Source: Alkaliphilus transvaalensis ATCC 700919
Lineage (GTDB): Bacteria; Bacillota; Clostridia; Peptostreptococcales; Natronincolaceae
NCBI RefSeq assembly: GCF_000621485.1
Contig: NZ_JHYF01000001.1
Span: 417,069 to 481,068 of the forward strand
Direction: 5' to 3'
DNA length: 64,000 bases
The notes under the pieces are model-generated. The model was not told the DNA's origin. It saw only the letters and a list, made by a program, of their open reading frames with translations, and searched no databases. Positions 26,878-37,039 of this stretch are shown here, in pieces. A program made the translations under genes and the position numbers. Position 1 is the stretch's first letter, and every line of letters starts with the position of its first letter.

Positions 26878-29205
26878 ATGAGAAAGAACAGTAGGACAAA
26901 AAAAGATAATAGCATATCATTAACAAAGGAGTTTAATCATGAAATTAAGGGAATATTTTTTATAGCTATAGGATTAATTCTATTAATAGCTATGCACTCA
27001 TTAGGAGCTGGAAAGGTTGGAGAGCTTGTACGGGCCCTATTGATGGGTTTATTTTCAGGCGCAGCCTACATATTGCCTTATATCACAATCGCATGCGGTG
27101 TACTAATATTTACCAATACTTCTTTTTGGAAAAATCGTAGTAGTTATGTTTATTTTTCCGTTATATTCTTATGTATTTTATTCTTATTTTCTTTAAACAA
27201 TGTGGAGGGTATCCAAAGTGCTACCTTTTTAGAAACCATAAGTAACGGGTTCTCCCAAGGACAAGGGAACGAAGGAGGAGGTCTAGTTGGAAACAGTATT
27301 ACTTATTTATTCGTAAGCTTATTTGGTACTGTTGGAACTTATATAATTGTTATTTGTTTATTTATTATTTCTACTATGATCTATACAAATGTTTCCCTAT
27401 TATCTTTATTATTATACTTTAAAAAGGTATTAACAAGAATTTACTTATCCTTTAAGGATTCAGGATCTGTAGAGAAGGCTATTAAAGAAAAGAAAAATAA
27501 AAAGGCAGTAGAAAAACAATTAGATTTATTTGAAGCTTCAGTTGCAACTACTGTTGAAAATCTAGTAGAACAAGAGGAAAAAATTAAAATTTTAGATTTC
27601 ACCAATGAAGATGATTCAGAAGAAGATCCACGATCATCAATGGAAGCGGTAGAAGGTGAAGCTAGCTCGGGATTAATTAAGAAAACAAAAGCGGAGACTA
27701 ATGGCGTAGATATAAATAAAACAGTTAAAAATGATGAAGAAACTGGCGAAATCAATATTAGTGGTTTTAATACAGACCCCGACTTTGAATACCAGATTCC
27801 AGATATAGATCTACTGAGCCAAGTAGATAGCATGCCAAATAAAGAAGATAAAAAGAAGATTTTAAAGAAAGCTAAAGTGTTAGAGGAGACTTTGAAGAAC
27901 TTTGGCGTTGAAGCTAAAGTTGTACAAGTTAGCAAAGGACCGGTTATTACTCGATATGAATTACAACCTAGTGTAGGGGTAAAAGTTAGTAAAATCGTTA
28001 ACTTAAGTGATGATATTGCCCTAAACATGGCGGCACCAGCTATCCGTATTGAAGCTCCTATCCCAGGAAAAGCTGCTATTGGTATTGAAATACCAAACGA
28101 AGATGTTTCAATGGTTACATTGAGGGAAGTCATTGATAGTACCCATTATCAGTCCAGTGAAGGAAGAATTCCATTTGCCCTAGGGAAGGATATTTCAGGA
28201 AACCCAATAATTACTGATATCAGTAAAATGCCGCATTTATTAGTGGCTGGGGCAACAGGGTCTGGGAAAAGTGTCTGCATTAATACTTTAATATTGAGTA
28301 TTTTGTATAGTTCTACCCCAGAAAACGTAAAACTATTAATGATTGACCCTAAAGTGGTGGAGTTAAACCAATATAACGGAATACCCCATTTGTTAATTCC
28401 TGTTGTTACTGACCCTAAAAAAGCGACTGGTGCTTTAAATTGGGCAGTACAAGAAATGACCAGAAGATATCAGCTTTTTGCTGAAAATAGTGTAAAGGAT
28501 ATTGGAACCTATAATGACAAGTTCCCCGAGGATAAGCTTCCCTTCATAGTGATTATCATTGATGAATTGGCGGACCTAATGCTGGTGGCTGCCAATGATG
28601 TGGAAGATGCCATTTGTCGATTAGCCCAAATGGCAAGGGCAGCAGGGTTACACTTAATTATTGCCACCCAAAGGCCATCGGTAGATGTTATAACAGGAGT
28701 TATTAAAGCCAATATACCATCAAGAATCGCCTTTTCTGTGGCTTCCCAAACCGATTCTAGAACGATTATAGACATGGGTGGGGCAGAAAAACTATTAGGG
28801 AAGGGAGATATGCTCTTTTATCCTATTGGTGCCAATAAACCTGTTAGAGTACAGGGAGCCTTTGTATCTGAAAAGGAAGTTGAAAGGGTTGTTACCTTTA
28901 TTAAAAATCAAGTTCAAAATCCTACATATGAATCTGACATTATTAATAAAATTGATAGTGGAGAAGTACTAGATCTTAATAGTGGCTCTGATGATTTATT
29001 TAATAAAGCAGTTGAACTAATTGTAGAAAGTCAGCAGGCCTCCATATCTATGTTACAGAGAAGATTACGAATAGGTTATAACCGAGCTGCTAGACTGATA
29101 GATGAGATGGAAGCCAAAGGTATTATCGGTCCCCACGAAGGAAGTAAACCAAGGCAAGTATTAATTAAAGAATCAGACATTGCAGAACAAAATGAGGGAA
29201 ATTAG
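26878..29205 (+). CDS. DNA translocase FtsK/SpoIIIE
   Basis: A 775-residue membrane-anchored DNA pump that clears chromosome DNA from division or sporulation septa. It has an N-terminal domain with about four membrane helices (about 20-175), an acidic linker (about 200-300), then the motor: alpha domain, Walker A GATGSGKS near 459-466, Walker B IVIIIDELADLM near 560, and a C-terminal gamma winged helix (ISMLQRRLRIGYNRAARLIDEMEAKGI). It is the only such gene in the window. tepA-ftsK order equals the spoIIIE locus of Bacillus. Whether it acts mainly in sporulation cannot be told. Confidence 0.95.
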   Translation: MRKNSRTKKDNSISLTKEFNHEIKGIFFIAIGLILLIAMHSLGAGKVGELVRALLMGLFSGAAYILPYITIACGVLIFTNTSFWKNRSSYVYFSVIFLCILFLFSLNNVEGIQSATFLETISNGFSQGQGNEGGGLVGNSITYLFVSLFGTVGTYIIVICLFIISTMIYTNVSLLSLLLYFKKVLTRIYLSFKDSGSVEKAIKEKKNKKAVEKQLDLFEASVATTVENLVEQEEKIKILDFTNEDDSEEDPRSSMEAVEGEASSGLIKKTKAETNGVDINKTVKNDEETGEINISGFNTDPDFEYQIPDIDLLSQVDSMPNKEDKKKILKKAKVLEETLKNFGVEAKVVQVSKGPVITRYELQPSVGVKVSKIVNLSDDIALNMAAPAIRIEAPIPGKAAIGIEIPNEDVSMVTLREVIDSTHYQSSEGRIPFALGKDISGNPIITDISKMPHLLVAGATGSGKSVCINTLILSILYSSTPENVKLLMIDPKVVELNQYNGIPHLLIPVVTDPKKATGALNWAVQEMTRRYQLFAENSVKDIGTYNDKFPEDKLPFIVIIIDELADLMLVAANDVEDAICRLAQMARAAGLHLIIATQRPSVDVITGVIKANIPSRIAFSVASQTDSRTIIDMGGAEKLLGKGDMLFYPIGANKPVRVQGAFVSEKEVERVVTFIKNQVQNPTYESDIINKIDSGEVLDLNSGSDDLFNKAVELIVESQQASISMLQRRLRIGYNRAARLIDEMEAKGIIGPHEGSKPRQVLIKESDIAEQNEGN

Positions 29206-29226
29206 AAAATAAACGAAGGTGAAAAG

Positions 29227-30273
29227 ATGGTAGGAAAAGTAGAAATTAATGCAGCCCTTAAGTATACCAATTGTATTTTTATAGATGTTCGTTCTCCCTT
29301 CGAATTTATGGAAGGTACAATACCAGGGGCAATAAATCTCCCTTTACTAGATAATGAAGAAAGAATCGAAATCGGTAAAATTTATAAAAAAGATGGTCAA
29401 GAACTGGCTAAAATAAGGGGATTAGAAATTGTATCTCCTAAGTTACCCCAATATTATCAAAGGTTGTTGGAACTAAATAGAGGAAATCAAGAAATGATTG
29501 TATTCTGTGCTAGAGGTGGCTTAAGAAGCGCCACCTTTGTCCATTTCTTTAAAGGAATGGGTTTAAATATTTTGCAGCTAGAAGGGGGCTTTAAAGCCTA
29601 TCGAAACTACTTGTTAAACTATTTAGAAGACCTTCATCGCCATCATCATTTTATTGTATTACATGGTTTTACAGGTGTAGGCAAAACGGAGATATTGGAA
29701 AAACTGAAAGAAAAACATGTTGCGGTTATCGACTTAGAAGGGTTAGCCTGCAATAAAGGGTCTGTTTTTGGAGAAATAGTTCAAGAAAACCCCTTAACAC
29801 AAAAGAACTTTGAAAATTGTCTTTTACAAACCCTGTTGCTTACTAAAGAAAAATATATCATTGTTGAAAGTGAGGGTCAACGACTAGGTCAAGTGATTAT
29901 CCCAAAACAAGTTCATGAATTGATGAAAAAAGGAAGGCATATTTTAATCAGTACTTCTATAGAAGTCAGGGTTGGTAGACTGGTAGAAGATTATGTTAAC
30001 AACACTCCTAATCATAAGGAGATTTTAGTTCGAGGGATTCAGTTGCTAAAAAAACGTATTGGTAAAGAAAAGGTAGATTACTATCTTCAAAAGATAACTG
30101 AGGAAGATTTTTCATCTGTAGCTAAAGAACTAATATTAAACTATTATGACCCTCTATATAAACCATCAATACAAAAATATAATTATGACTTAGAGGTAAA
30201 TTATGATAAAATTGAAGAGGCAGTAAATCAGATCGCATTAAATTATCACCAAATAGAAGGGAAGTTTAATTAA
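29227..30273 (+). CDS. mnmH: tRNA 2-selenouridine synthase
   Basis: MnmH (SelU/YbbB) replaces sulfur by selenium at wobble 2-thiouridine of tRNAs through a geranylated intermediate, using selenophosphate. The 348 residues show an N-terminal rhodanese domain with catalytic Cys94 in FCARGGLRS, and a P-loop domain with GFTGVGKT at 147-154. Length is slightly short of E. coli. Its presence implies that the cell makes selenophosphate (SelD) elsewhere. It sits 21 bases after ftsK, and its last base is the first base of the rimO start codon, so it belongs to this operon. Confidence 0.93.
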   Translation: MVGKVEINAALKYTNCIFIDVRSPFEFMEGTIPGAINLPLLDNEERIEIGKIYKKDGQELAKIRGLEIVSPKLPQYYQRLLELNRGNQEMIVFCARGGLRSATFVHFFKGMGLNILQLEGGFKAYRNYLLNYLEDLHRHHHFIVLHGFTGVGKTEILEKLKEKHVAVIDLEGLACNKGSVFGEIVQENPLTQKNFENCLLQTLLLTKEKYIIVESEGQRLGQVIIPKQVHELMKKGRHILISTSIEVRVGRLVEDYVNNTPNHKEILVRGIQLLKKRIGKEKVDYYLQKITEEDFSSVAKELILNYYDPLYKPSIQKYNYDLEVNYDKIEEAVNQIALNYHQIEGKFN

Positions 30274-31613
30274 TGAATTTAACAGTTTACGTAGAATCAT
30301 TGGGGTGTTCAAAAAACCTAATAGACGCAGAAATAATGCTAGGAATTTTAAATAAATATGGATATAAGCTTACTACTCAAAAGAAAAATGCTGACGTTAT
30401 TATTGTTAATACATGTGGGTTTATTGAGTCGGCTAAGGAAGAATCGATCAATAGAATCATTGAGCTAGGCCTACTTAAACAAGACAGATTAAAGCTTTTA
30501 ATTGTTTCTGGGTGTTTAGGAGAGCGATATCATCAAGAATTGATCTCTGAGCTTCCAGAAGTTGACGCAGTTGTTGGTACTGGCGGCTACGATGCTATAT
30601 TAGAGGTTATTCAAGAGTCTCTAAAGGGAAATCGTATTGTTCAAATTGGCAATATTGACAAGATGTTTGATGAAGATCTTCCAAGATACCAAACGACCCC
30701 TTCCTATAGTACTTATGTTAAAATTTCTGATGGGTGTGATAATTTCTGTACCTATTGTATTATTCCGAAGCTTAGAGGTAAATATAGAAGTAGAAGAATA
30801 GAAAGTATAGTAAAAGAAGTAAAGGAATTGGCGGCTAAAGGCGTTAAGGAAGTTATATTAATTGCCCAAGATACAGCCCGTTATGGAATCGATTTATATG
30901 ATGACTATAAATTACCCCATTTATTACAAGAGTTAAATCAAATAGAAGGGATCCAGTGGATTAGATTATTGTATGCTTATCCAGAAATGATTTCTGATGA
31001 ACTAATTAAAACAATGGCTTCTTTAGATAAAGTCTGTAATTATTTAGATATGCCAATTCAACACTGTAGCAATGATGTTTTAAAAAGAATGAATAGAAGG
31101 ACTACGAAGGAAGCATTGGTAGCATTAATTAGCAAGCTAAGGTTAAATATGCCTGATATTGTATTACGAACCTCTCTAATTGTGGGTTTTCCTGGAGAAA
31201 CGGAAGAGAATTTTAGAGAACTGAAGAACTTTGTTGAGGAAATGGAATTTGATAAGCTAGGTGTATTTGAGTATTCTATAGAGGAAGGAACTCCTGCTGC
31301 TAAATTACCAGACCAAATTGACCAGTCCATTAAAGAAGTGAGAAGAAATGAAATTATGGAACTTCAGCAGAAGATTTCTTTAGCTAAAAATCAAAATAAA
31401 GTAGGGAATATAGTTAAAGTATTGATTGAAGAATCACTGGATAAGGATTCAGAATATATGGGTAGAACTCAAGGGGATGCCCCTGAGATAGATGGATTAG
31501 TCTATGTCCAATCAAACGTACCACTTAAAGAAGGCGACTTGATCACAGTAAAGATTACTGGAGCCTTAGAATATGATTTGATGGGGGAGAAGGTAGATGA
31601 ATTTAGCAAATAA
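30273..31613 (+). CDS. rimO: ribosomal protein S12 methylthiotransferase RimO
   Basis: Radical-SAM enzyme adding a methylthio group to an aspartate of ribosomal protein S12; 446 residues. The N-terminal cluster is bound by Cys12 (ESLGCSKN), Cys48 (NTCGF) and Cys81 (SGCLGE). The radical-SAM cluster is bound by Cys155, Cys159 and Cys162 ([10 protein letters not shown]). A TRAM domain ends the protein. [11 protein letters not shown] separates RimO from MiaB. It starts at the last base of mnmH and overlaps pgsA by 17 bases, so the genes are coupled. Confidence 0.96.
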   Translation: MNLTVYVESLGCSKNLIDAEIMLGILNKYGYKLTTQKKNADVIIVNTCGFIESAKEESINRIIELGLLKQDRLKLLIVSGCLGERYHQELISELPEVDAVVGTGGYDAILEVIQESLKGNRIVQIGNIDKMFDEDLPRYQTTPSYSTYVKISDGCDNFCTYCIIPKLRGKYRSRRIESIVKEVKELAAKGVKEVILIAQDTARYGIDLYDDYKLPHLLQELNQIEGIQWIRLLYAYPEMISDELIKTMASLDKVCNYLDMPIQHCSNDVLKRMNRRTTKEALVALISKLRLNMPDIVLRTSLIVGFPGETEENFRELKNFVEEMEFDKLGVFEYSIEEGTPAAKLPDQIDQSIKEVRRNEIMELQQKISLAKNQNKVGNIVKVLIEESLDKDSEYMGRTQGDAPEIDGLVYVQSNVPLKEGDLITVKITGALEYDLMGEKVDEFSK

Positions 31614-32133
31614 GTTAACGATTTTAAGAATTATGCTGGTACCTATTTTTATGATTTTTCTTCTAAATAAGATTCCCTATGGGGTAACGATTGCAGCTGT
31701 AATATTTACTTTTGCAGCAATAACCGATACTTTAGATGGATATATTGCTAGAAAGAAAAATCAAATAACTAACTTTGGGAAGTTTATGGACCCATTAGCA
31801 GATAAGCTTTTGGTTTCTGCTGCATTAATTTCTTTGGTTCAAATGGGGAAATTATCGGCATGGGTAGTGATGATTATTATTGCTAGAGAATTTACTATTA
31901 GTATACTTAGGGCAGTTGCCGCTGCAGAAGGAGTTGTCATCGCTGCCAGTTGGTGGGGCAAGGCAAAGACAATTACTCAAATTGTTGCTATCATTTTTAT
32001 TCTTATAGACAATTTTCCCTTTAGTTATATCGGTTTTCCCTTTGCAAGCATCATGATGTATATAGCTGTCATTATAACTGTTTTATCAGGTGTTGACTAT
32101 ATTAGAATCAATCAACATATTCTAAAGCATTAG
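31597..32133 (+). CDS. pgsA: CDP-diacylglycerol-glycerol-3-phosphate 3-phosphatidyltransferase
   Basis: PgsA makes phosphatidylglycerol phosphate for membrane phospholipids. The 178-residue protein has the CDP-alcohol phosphotransferase motif with all acidic residues ([11 protein letters not shown], then [10 protein letters not shown], near residues 44-72) and about five to six hydrophobic helices. GGGGGAGA lies before the ATG, inside rimO. The order rimO-pgsA-cinA-recA is common in Firmicutes. Confidence 0.95.
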   Translation: MNLANKLTILRIMLVPIFMIFLLNKIPYGVTIAAVIFTFAAITDTLDGYIARKKNQITNFGKFMDPLADKLLVSAALISLVQMGKLSAWVVMIIIAREFTISILRAVAAAEGVVIAASWWGKAKTITQIVAIIFILIDNFPFSYIGFPFASIMMYIAVIITVLSGVDYIRINQHILKH

Positions 32134-32155
32134 CCTATAGTAAAAGGAGATCACC

Positions 32156-33403
32156 ATGAAGGCATCAATTTTATGTGTTGGAACAGAACTTGTAACAGGA
32201 AAAACAATCGAGTCAAATTCTTATTTTCTTGTAGAGGAACTTAAACAGTACGGGGTGTATACCCATCAGAAACTAATTGTGGAAGATGAATTAGAAACAA
32301 TGGTTTCTTTAATGGAGGTGGCCTTAAAAACTTCTGATCTCATTTTTGTCACTGGAGGGCTAGGGCCTACCCTTGATGATATGACGAGGGAAGCAATTGC
32401 TAAGTTAGTTAACTTACCGTTAGAACTTGACGAAGCAGTTAAAGAGACTGTTGTAAAAATCATCACCAGCCAAGGGAGAGACTGTCCTGTTAACAATTAT
32501 CGACAAGCCTATCGCCCAAAAGGTTCTATACTATTAAATAATGACTATGGAACTGCACCAGGATTCATGACTATTTTTAATGGAAAGTACATTATTGCCC
32601 TTCCAGGTCCTCCAAGGGAAATGAAGCTCATGTTCCAAGAACAAGTAGTGCCGTTAATTAAAGAACTTAGCCCTACCATTTATCGGAAGAAAGCCTTCGA
32701 ACTATTTGGAATTGGAGAATCAGCTTTGGATGAAGCTTTAGAGGAGATATTTACAGATGTGAAAAATCCAATCCTTGGTACCTATTCATCTAATGGGAAG
32801 CTCTCAGTAACAATTACTGCTAGGGGCGAGACAGAAGATGAATGCAGTAGTCTGTTAAAGGAATATGGCGAGAAGGTCAAGCAGAAGGTTGGAGAACATA
32901 TTTATGGTGAAGATGGTGAGTCACTGGAGATCATTGTCAAGGGCCTTCTTTCGAAGCTAGGATTAACCCTTTCTGTAGCTGAATCCTGTACCGGAGGACA
33001 AGTGGCGGCTAGATTAACTTCGCTACCTGGTATTTCTGCCTTTTTTGATAGAGGATATGTGACCTATAGTAATCAGTCCAAAATTGAGGATTTAGGAGTA
33101 CCCCAAAGGACCCTTCAAGTTTATGGGGCTGTCAGTGAAGAGACGGCCTTAGCAATGATTATGGGTATAAAGAATAAAACAAAGAGTCACTGTGGTATTT
33201 CCATTACTGGTATAGCAGGTCCTACTGGTGACACCCCAAATAAACCTGTGGGGCTGGTATATATAGGGATAAATGTCTTAGATGATTATCAAGTTTACCA
33301 GTATAATTTTAGAGGGAGTCGGGAAAGGGTGCAAAATATGGCTGTTTTAACTGCTTTTAATCTTTTAAGGCAAAGGTTAGAAGATGAATTAAAAAGGATA
33401 TGA
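32156..33403 (+). CDS. cinA: CinA-family protein (competence/damage-inducible; NMN deamidase/ADP-ribose pyrophosphatase type)
   Basis: 415 residues in two domains: an N-terminal molybdopterin-binding-like MoCF domain (TELVTGKTIESNSYFL, VTGGLGPTLDDMTREAI, ALPGPPREMKLMF) and a C-terminal CinA domain (SVAESCTGGQVAARLTSLPG, GISITGIAGPTG), whose family deamidates NMN. AAAGGAGA precedes the ATG. It is the gene upstream of recA as in Bacillus and Streptococcus, but recA here has its own promoter. Confidence 0.94.
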   Translation: MKASILCVGTELVTGKTIESNSYFLVEELKQYGVYTHQKLIVEDELETMVSLMEVALKTSDLIFVTGGLGPTLDDMTREAIAKLVNLPLELDEAVKETVVKIITSQGRDCPVNNYRQAYRPKGSILLNNDYGTAPGFMTIFNGKYIIALPGPPREMKLMFQEQVVPLIKELSPTIYRKKAFELFGIGESALDEALEEIFTDVKNPILGTYSSNGKLSVTITARGETEDECSSLLKEYGEKVKQKVGEHIYGEDGESLEIIVKGLLSKLGLTLSVAESCTGGQVAARLTSLPGISAFFDRGYVTYSNQSKIEDLGVPQRTLQVYGAVSEETALAMIMGIKNKTKSHCGISITGIAGPTGDTPNKPVGLVYIGINVLDDYQVYQYNFRGSRERVQNMAVLTAFNLLRQRLEDELKRI

Positions 33404-33433
33404 GATAAATTAAATAATTTTTTTAATTATTAT

Positions 33434-33482
33434 TTGACCTACATGAAAATGTAGGTTATAATATTTATAGAACACTTGTTCG
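33434..33482 (+). promoter_or_regulatory. recA promoter with LexA (SOS) box and spacer palindrome
   Basis: TTGACC (33434-33439) and a perfect TATAAT (33457-33462) are spaced by 17 bases. The LexA box GAAC-ACTT-GTTC (33470-33481) lies just after the -10 box, over the likely start site, and fits the Gram-positive SOS consensus GAAC-N4-GTTC. A perfect 8-base palindrome ACCTACAT-GAAA-ATGTAGGT (33437-33456) fills the promoter spacer and overlaps the -35 box. Confidence 0.85.
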
Positions 33483-33505
33483 TGAGACGAGGAAAGGTAG
33501 GTGAA

Positions 33506-33530
33506 ACCAGACTAGGTCTGGTGGGAAGAG
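33506..33530 (+). promoter_or_regulatory. recA leader hairpin next to the ribosome site
   Basis: ACCAGAC (33506-33512) and GTCTGGT (33516-33522) pair perfectly with a 3-base loop and end directly before GGGAAGAG, the ribosome site of recA. Confidence 0.55.
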
Positions 33531-34571
33531 ATGATGGAAAAGAAAAAAGCATTGGATATGGCTTTAGGCCAAATCGAAAAACAATTTGGTAAAGGTTCAA
33601 TAATGAAGCTTGGGGCAGATTCTAAATTAAATTTAGAATCAATTTCAACAGGCTCTATCGACTTAGATATTGCATTAGGAATTGGAGGCGTACCAAGGGG
33701 AAGAATTGTTGAAATCTATGGTCCTGAATCTTCTGGTAAGACAACAGTTACCCTACATATTATTGCTGAAGCACAGCGTAATGGTGGTACTGCTGCATTT
33801 ATAGATGCAGAGCATGCTCTAGATCCAGCCTATGCCCAGAAATTAGGGGTTAATATTGAAGATTTAATCGTTTCGCAGCCAGATACTGGAGAACAGGCCC
33901 TTGAGATTGCAGAAGCCCTTGTACGAAGTGGTGCCATAGATGTTATTGTAGTTGACTCCGTTGCTGCATTGGTCCCAAAGGCAGAGATTGAAGGTGAAAT
34001 GGGAGATTCCCACGTTGGTCTTCAAGCAAGATTGATGTCTCAAGCCTTAAGAAAATTAGCGGGGGCGGTAAGTAAATCTAACACGACAGCTATTTTTATT
34101 AACCAGTTAAGAGAAAAGGTTGGAATTATGTTCGGTAATCCAGAAGTAACTACTGGGGGTAAGGCTTTAAAGTTCTACGCATCTGTTCGTTTAGATGTTA
34201 GAAAGATTGATATGATTAAACAAGGTAATGATGTTATTGGAAATAGAACGAGGGTTAAAGTCGTTAAAAATAAAGTTGCGCCACCTTTTAAGCAAGCTGA
34301 ATTTGATATTATGTACGGAGAAGGGATCTCTAAGACAGGGGACGTATTGGATGTGGCAGCAAATTTAGACATTGTTAAAAAATCAGGTGCATGGTATAGT
34401 TATGGTGATAACCGACTAGGTCAAGGTAGAGAGAATGCAAAACAATTCTTTAAAGAAAATCCAGACCTTTATTTAGAGGTTGAAAACAAAATTAGAGAAC
34501 ATTATGGATTAGCCCCTGTAAAAGGGAATGCTTCAGTAGTAACTGAGATTGCAGCTGATTCTGAAGAATAG
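33531..34571 (+). CDS. recA: recombinase RecA
   Basis: RecA forms filaments on single-stranded DNA for strand exchange and for LexA self-cleavage. The 346-residue protein has Walker A GPESSGKT at 64-71, the Walker B strand [13 protein letters not shown], loop L2 and the [15 protein letters not shown] signature. The first two codons are both ATG, so either may start. Upstream are a promoter, a LexA box and a leader hairpin. A terminator follows, so the gene is monocistronic. No recX is adjacent. Confidence 0.98.
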   Translation: MMEKKKALDMALGQIEKQFGKGSIMKLGADSKLNLESISTGSIDLDIALGIGGVPRGRIVEIYGPESSGKTTVTLHIIAEAQRNGGTAAFIDAEHALDPAYAQKLGVNIEDLIVSQPDTGEQALEIAEALVRSGAIDVIVVDSVAALVPKAEIEGEMGDSHVGLQARLMSQALRKLAGAVSKSNTTAIFINQLREKVGIMFGNPEVTTGGKALKFYASVRLDVRKIDMIKQGNDVIGNRTRVKVVKNKVAPPFKQAEFDIMYGEGISKTGDVLDVAANLDIVKKSGAWYSYGDNRLGQGRENAKQFFKENPDLYLEVENKIREHYGLAPVKGNASVVTEIAADSEE

Positions 34572-34643
34572 AATTTCAAAACATGATTCTATTCAAAAAG
34601 TTACTCTATTTACTACTATATTAATGAAATGACTATATTAAAG

Positions 34644-34680
34644 AAGTTACTATATTATTTTATAGTAGCTTTTTTCCTTT
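34644..34680 (+). terminator. terminator after recA
   Basis: AAGTTACTATA (34644-34654) pairs with TATAGTAGCTT (34661-34671), with one U-G pair, then a TTTTTCC run. Confidence 0.75.
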
Positions 34681-34876
34681 TTGTCTAGATTTCTAGTTAT
34701 ATAGTCAGAAAAAATGATGAAGGGCCTAGGGGCTTATTTAGTAAAAGGGACCAATAAGTATATCATTTCTACAATTGAAAAATTAAAGATCATGATAAAG
34801 ATGATAGTTTACTTAAATGAGAGAATTTAATAATACCATAATTATGAATTTATATACGATTTATGCAAACAAGAAA

Positions 34877-34945
34877 GTTGAGTCGCCAATGTTAAGTGAG
34901 TAACTTATTTGATATTATAAGATAAACTAATGGAAGAATAAATTG
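34877..34945 (+). repeat. dispersed palindromic repeat B, copy 2 (degenerate)
   Basis: Begins GTTGAGTCGCC-ATG, and later contains ATAAACTAATG like copy 1 at 22959. The match is partial, so this copy is the least certain of the four. Confidence 0.3.
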
Positions 34946-35102
34946 ATAATTTTTTTTAGGTTTGCATGAATATAAATTAAAATTAATTATATAATTTCCT
35001 CAAATAAGTGGGAATCATTAGAAATTAAATAAAGGTATAATCTATCTATATATGTCAAGAATTAGAATAGGTTTTAAGCCTTTTGATGGTTGTCTATTAA
35101 AC

Positions 35103-35131
35103 TTGACACAGTATAAAAAAAGATATACAAT
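35103..35131 (+). promoter_or_regulatory. sigma-A type promoter of rny
   Basis: A consensus TTGACA (35103-35108) and TACAAT (35126-35131) with a 17-base spacer. The predicted start near 35138 gives a leader of about 130 bases. Confidence 0.8.
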
Positions 35132-35267
35132 TAAATAAATCATGGTGTGTCTTAAATTATTAACCATTAGAATTTATTATGATTATTACTATGTTTACAT
35201 ACTTTTCTACCTTTGTATGTAATGGTAATCGGTTTTACTAAAAACTTAATAAGGGAGGTGTCCACGT

Positions 35268-36818
35268 ATTAATACTATTCAGATCATATTACTCATTTTA
35301 CTCATTTTAGTTACAACTGCAGTAGGATGCCTTATCGGCTATTTGATTCGCAAAAATATTGCGGAAAAAAAGATTGGCGGTGCCGAAGAACTTGCAAAAA
35401 AAATAGTTGAAGACGCAGAACGCGATGCTGAAACTAGTAAAAAGGAAGTTTTATTGGAAGCTAAAGAAGAAGTTCATAAACTCCGCAATGAATTAGAACG
35501 AGAAAGCAGAGAAAGGCGTAACGAGCTACAGAGAATTGAAAGACGATTAATACAAAAAGAAGAAGTTTTAGATAAAAAGTCTGATAGTTTAGAACAAAAG
35601 GATGAGAAGTTAAATGCGAAAATTAGAGCCGTAGAAGATAAGCAACAAGAAATTCAAGGGCTTTATGATCAAGAACTTCAAAAACTTGAAGAATTATCTG
35701 GTTTAACATCAGATGAAGCTAGACAATTACTATTAAATGACATTGAAAAGGAAGTCAAGTATGAAGCCGCAATGTTAATTAAAGACGTTGAATCTAAAGC
35801 TAAAGATGAAGCTGAAAAAAGGGCGAGAGAAATCATTTCTTATTCTATTCAAAAGTGTGCTGCTGACCACGTCGCTGAAACAACAGTAACAGTAGTTTCA
35901 CTGCCCAATGATGAAATGAAAGGTAGAATTATAGGTAGAGAGGGAAGAAATATACGAACCCTAGAAACCTTAACAGGAATTGACTTGATTATTGATGATA
36001 CACCTGAGGCAGTCATATTATCAGGATTTGATCCTATTCGTAGAGAAATTGCTAGAATTGCTTTAGAAAAGTTAATTTTAGATGGAAGAATCCACCCTGC
36101 TAGAATTGAAGAAATGGTTGAAAAAGCAAAACGTGAAGTGGAAAATATCATAAAAGAAGAAGGGGAACAAGCTACCTTCGATGCTGGAGTACATGGTTTA
36201 CATCCAGAAATAATAAAACTGCTCGGACGATTAAAATATCGTACAAGCTACGGACAAAATGTATTAAAACACTCCATTGAAGTATCCCACTTAGCGGGAA
36301 TTATGGCAGCAGAACTTGGTTCTGATGTTAAAATCGCTAAGAGAGCAGGTTTACTTCATGATTTAGGGAAAGCCGTGGACCACGAAGTTGAGGGAACCCA
36401 TGTTGAAATTGGTATGGAACTACTTAGAAAGTACAAAGAGTCTAAAGAAGTAATTCATGCAATGTCAACTCATCACGGTGATTATGAGCCTCAAACAATC
36501 GAAGCAGTTCTGGTTACAGCTGCTGATGCAATTTCAGCTGCAAGGCCAGGAGCAAGAAGAGAGACACTAGAATCATATATCAAACGTCTCGAAAAACTTG
36601 AAGAAATTGCCAACGATTTTGATGGCGTAGAAAAATCCTTTGCTATTCAGGCTGGTAGAGAAATTCGTATACTTGTTAAACCTGAAAATTACAGTGACGA
36701 TGAAATTGTATTACTAGCTAGAAATATAACAAAGAAAATAGAGTCTGAACTAGAGTATCCTGGTCAGATTAAAGTAAATGTAATAAGAGAAACAAGAGCT
36801 ATAGAATATGCTAAATAA
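35268..36818 (+). CDS. rny: ribonuclease Y, apparently starting at an ATT codon
   Basis: RNase Y is the main membrane-bound endoribonuclease for mRNA decay. Read from ATT at 35268 the protein is 516 residues, like B. subtilis (about 520), and has the expected N-terminal membrane helix ([29 protein letters not shown]), a long charged coiled coil, a KH domain ([19 protein letters not shown]) and an HD domain ([12 protein letters not shown]). AAGGGAGGTG ends seven bases before the ATT. Upstream in frame is a TAA at 35250, with no ATG, GTG or TTG before TTG 35343, which lies after the helix and lacks a ribosome site. Gene identity is certain; the start codon is inferred. Confidence 0.95.
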   Translation: MNTIQIILLILLILVTTAVGCLIGYLIRKNIAEKKIGGAEELAKKIVEDAERDAETSKKEVLLEAKEEVHKLRNELERESRERRNELQRIERRLIQKEEVLDKKSDSLEQKDEKLNAKIRAVEDKQQEIQGLYDQELQKLEELSGLTSDEARQLLLNDIEKEVKYEAAMLIKDVESKAKDEAEKRAREIISYSIQKCAADHVAETTVTVVSLPNDEMKGRIIGREGRNIRTLETLTGIDLIIDDTPEAVILSGFDPIRREIARIALEKLILDGRIHPARIEEMVEKAKREVENIIKEEGEQATFDAGVHGLHPEIIKLLGRLKYRTSYGQNVLKHSIEVSHLAGIMAAELGSDVKIAKRAGLLHDLGKAVDHEVEGTHVEIGMELLRKYKESKEVIHAMSTHHGDYEPQTIEAVLVTAADAISAARPGARRETLESYIKRLEKLEEIANDFDGVEKSFAIQAGREIRILVKPENYSDDEIVLLARNITKKIESELEYPGQIKVNVIRETRAIEYAK

Positions 36819-36856
36819 TAAAAAACTGCGGAAGCAGTTTTTTATTATTTTTTGAA
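36817..36856 (+). terminator. terminator after rny
   Basis: ACTGC (36825-36829) and GCAGT (36834-36838) are extended by flanking A- and T-runs to a 13-base stem, followed by a T-rich tail. Confidence 0.85.
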
Positions 36857-36929
36857 TAGATAAACGAGGGAAAATAAAGGAGTTGAATTGACTAAAATAG
36901 AAAAAACTAGAATAAAGAGAGGAACTTTC

Positions 36930-36959
36930 TTGTAAAACTGACAGACCTAAAGTTATAAT
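36930..36959 (+). promoter_or_regulatory. candidate promoter of the aro operon
   Basis: TTGTAA (36930-36935) and a perfect TATAAT (36954-36959) with an 18-base spacer lie about 80 bases before aroA, after the rny terminator. Confidence 0.6.
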
Positions 36960-37039
36960 AGATTGTAACTAGAGGTATTACATATGAAGATAATTAGAAA
37001 AAATAGATTAATTTTACATAAGGGGAAGGAGTTTTTATT

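Larger units (their letters stand above)
34572..35267 (+). other. long AT-rich intergenic region between recA and rny
   Basis: About 700 bases with no convincing gene on either strand. It holds the recA terminator (34644-34676), a weak copy of repeat B (34877-34945), the rny promoter (35103-35131) and a leader of about 130 bases ending in AAGGGAGGTG. The rest is AT-rich sequence without recognised features. Confidence 0.6.

Noticed and set aside
35343..35345. TTG 35343 as the start of rny
   Set aside because: It would remove the membrane anchor, lacks a ribosome site, and the perfect ribosome site lies 75 bases upstream of it in front of ATT 35268.
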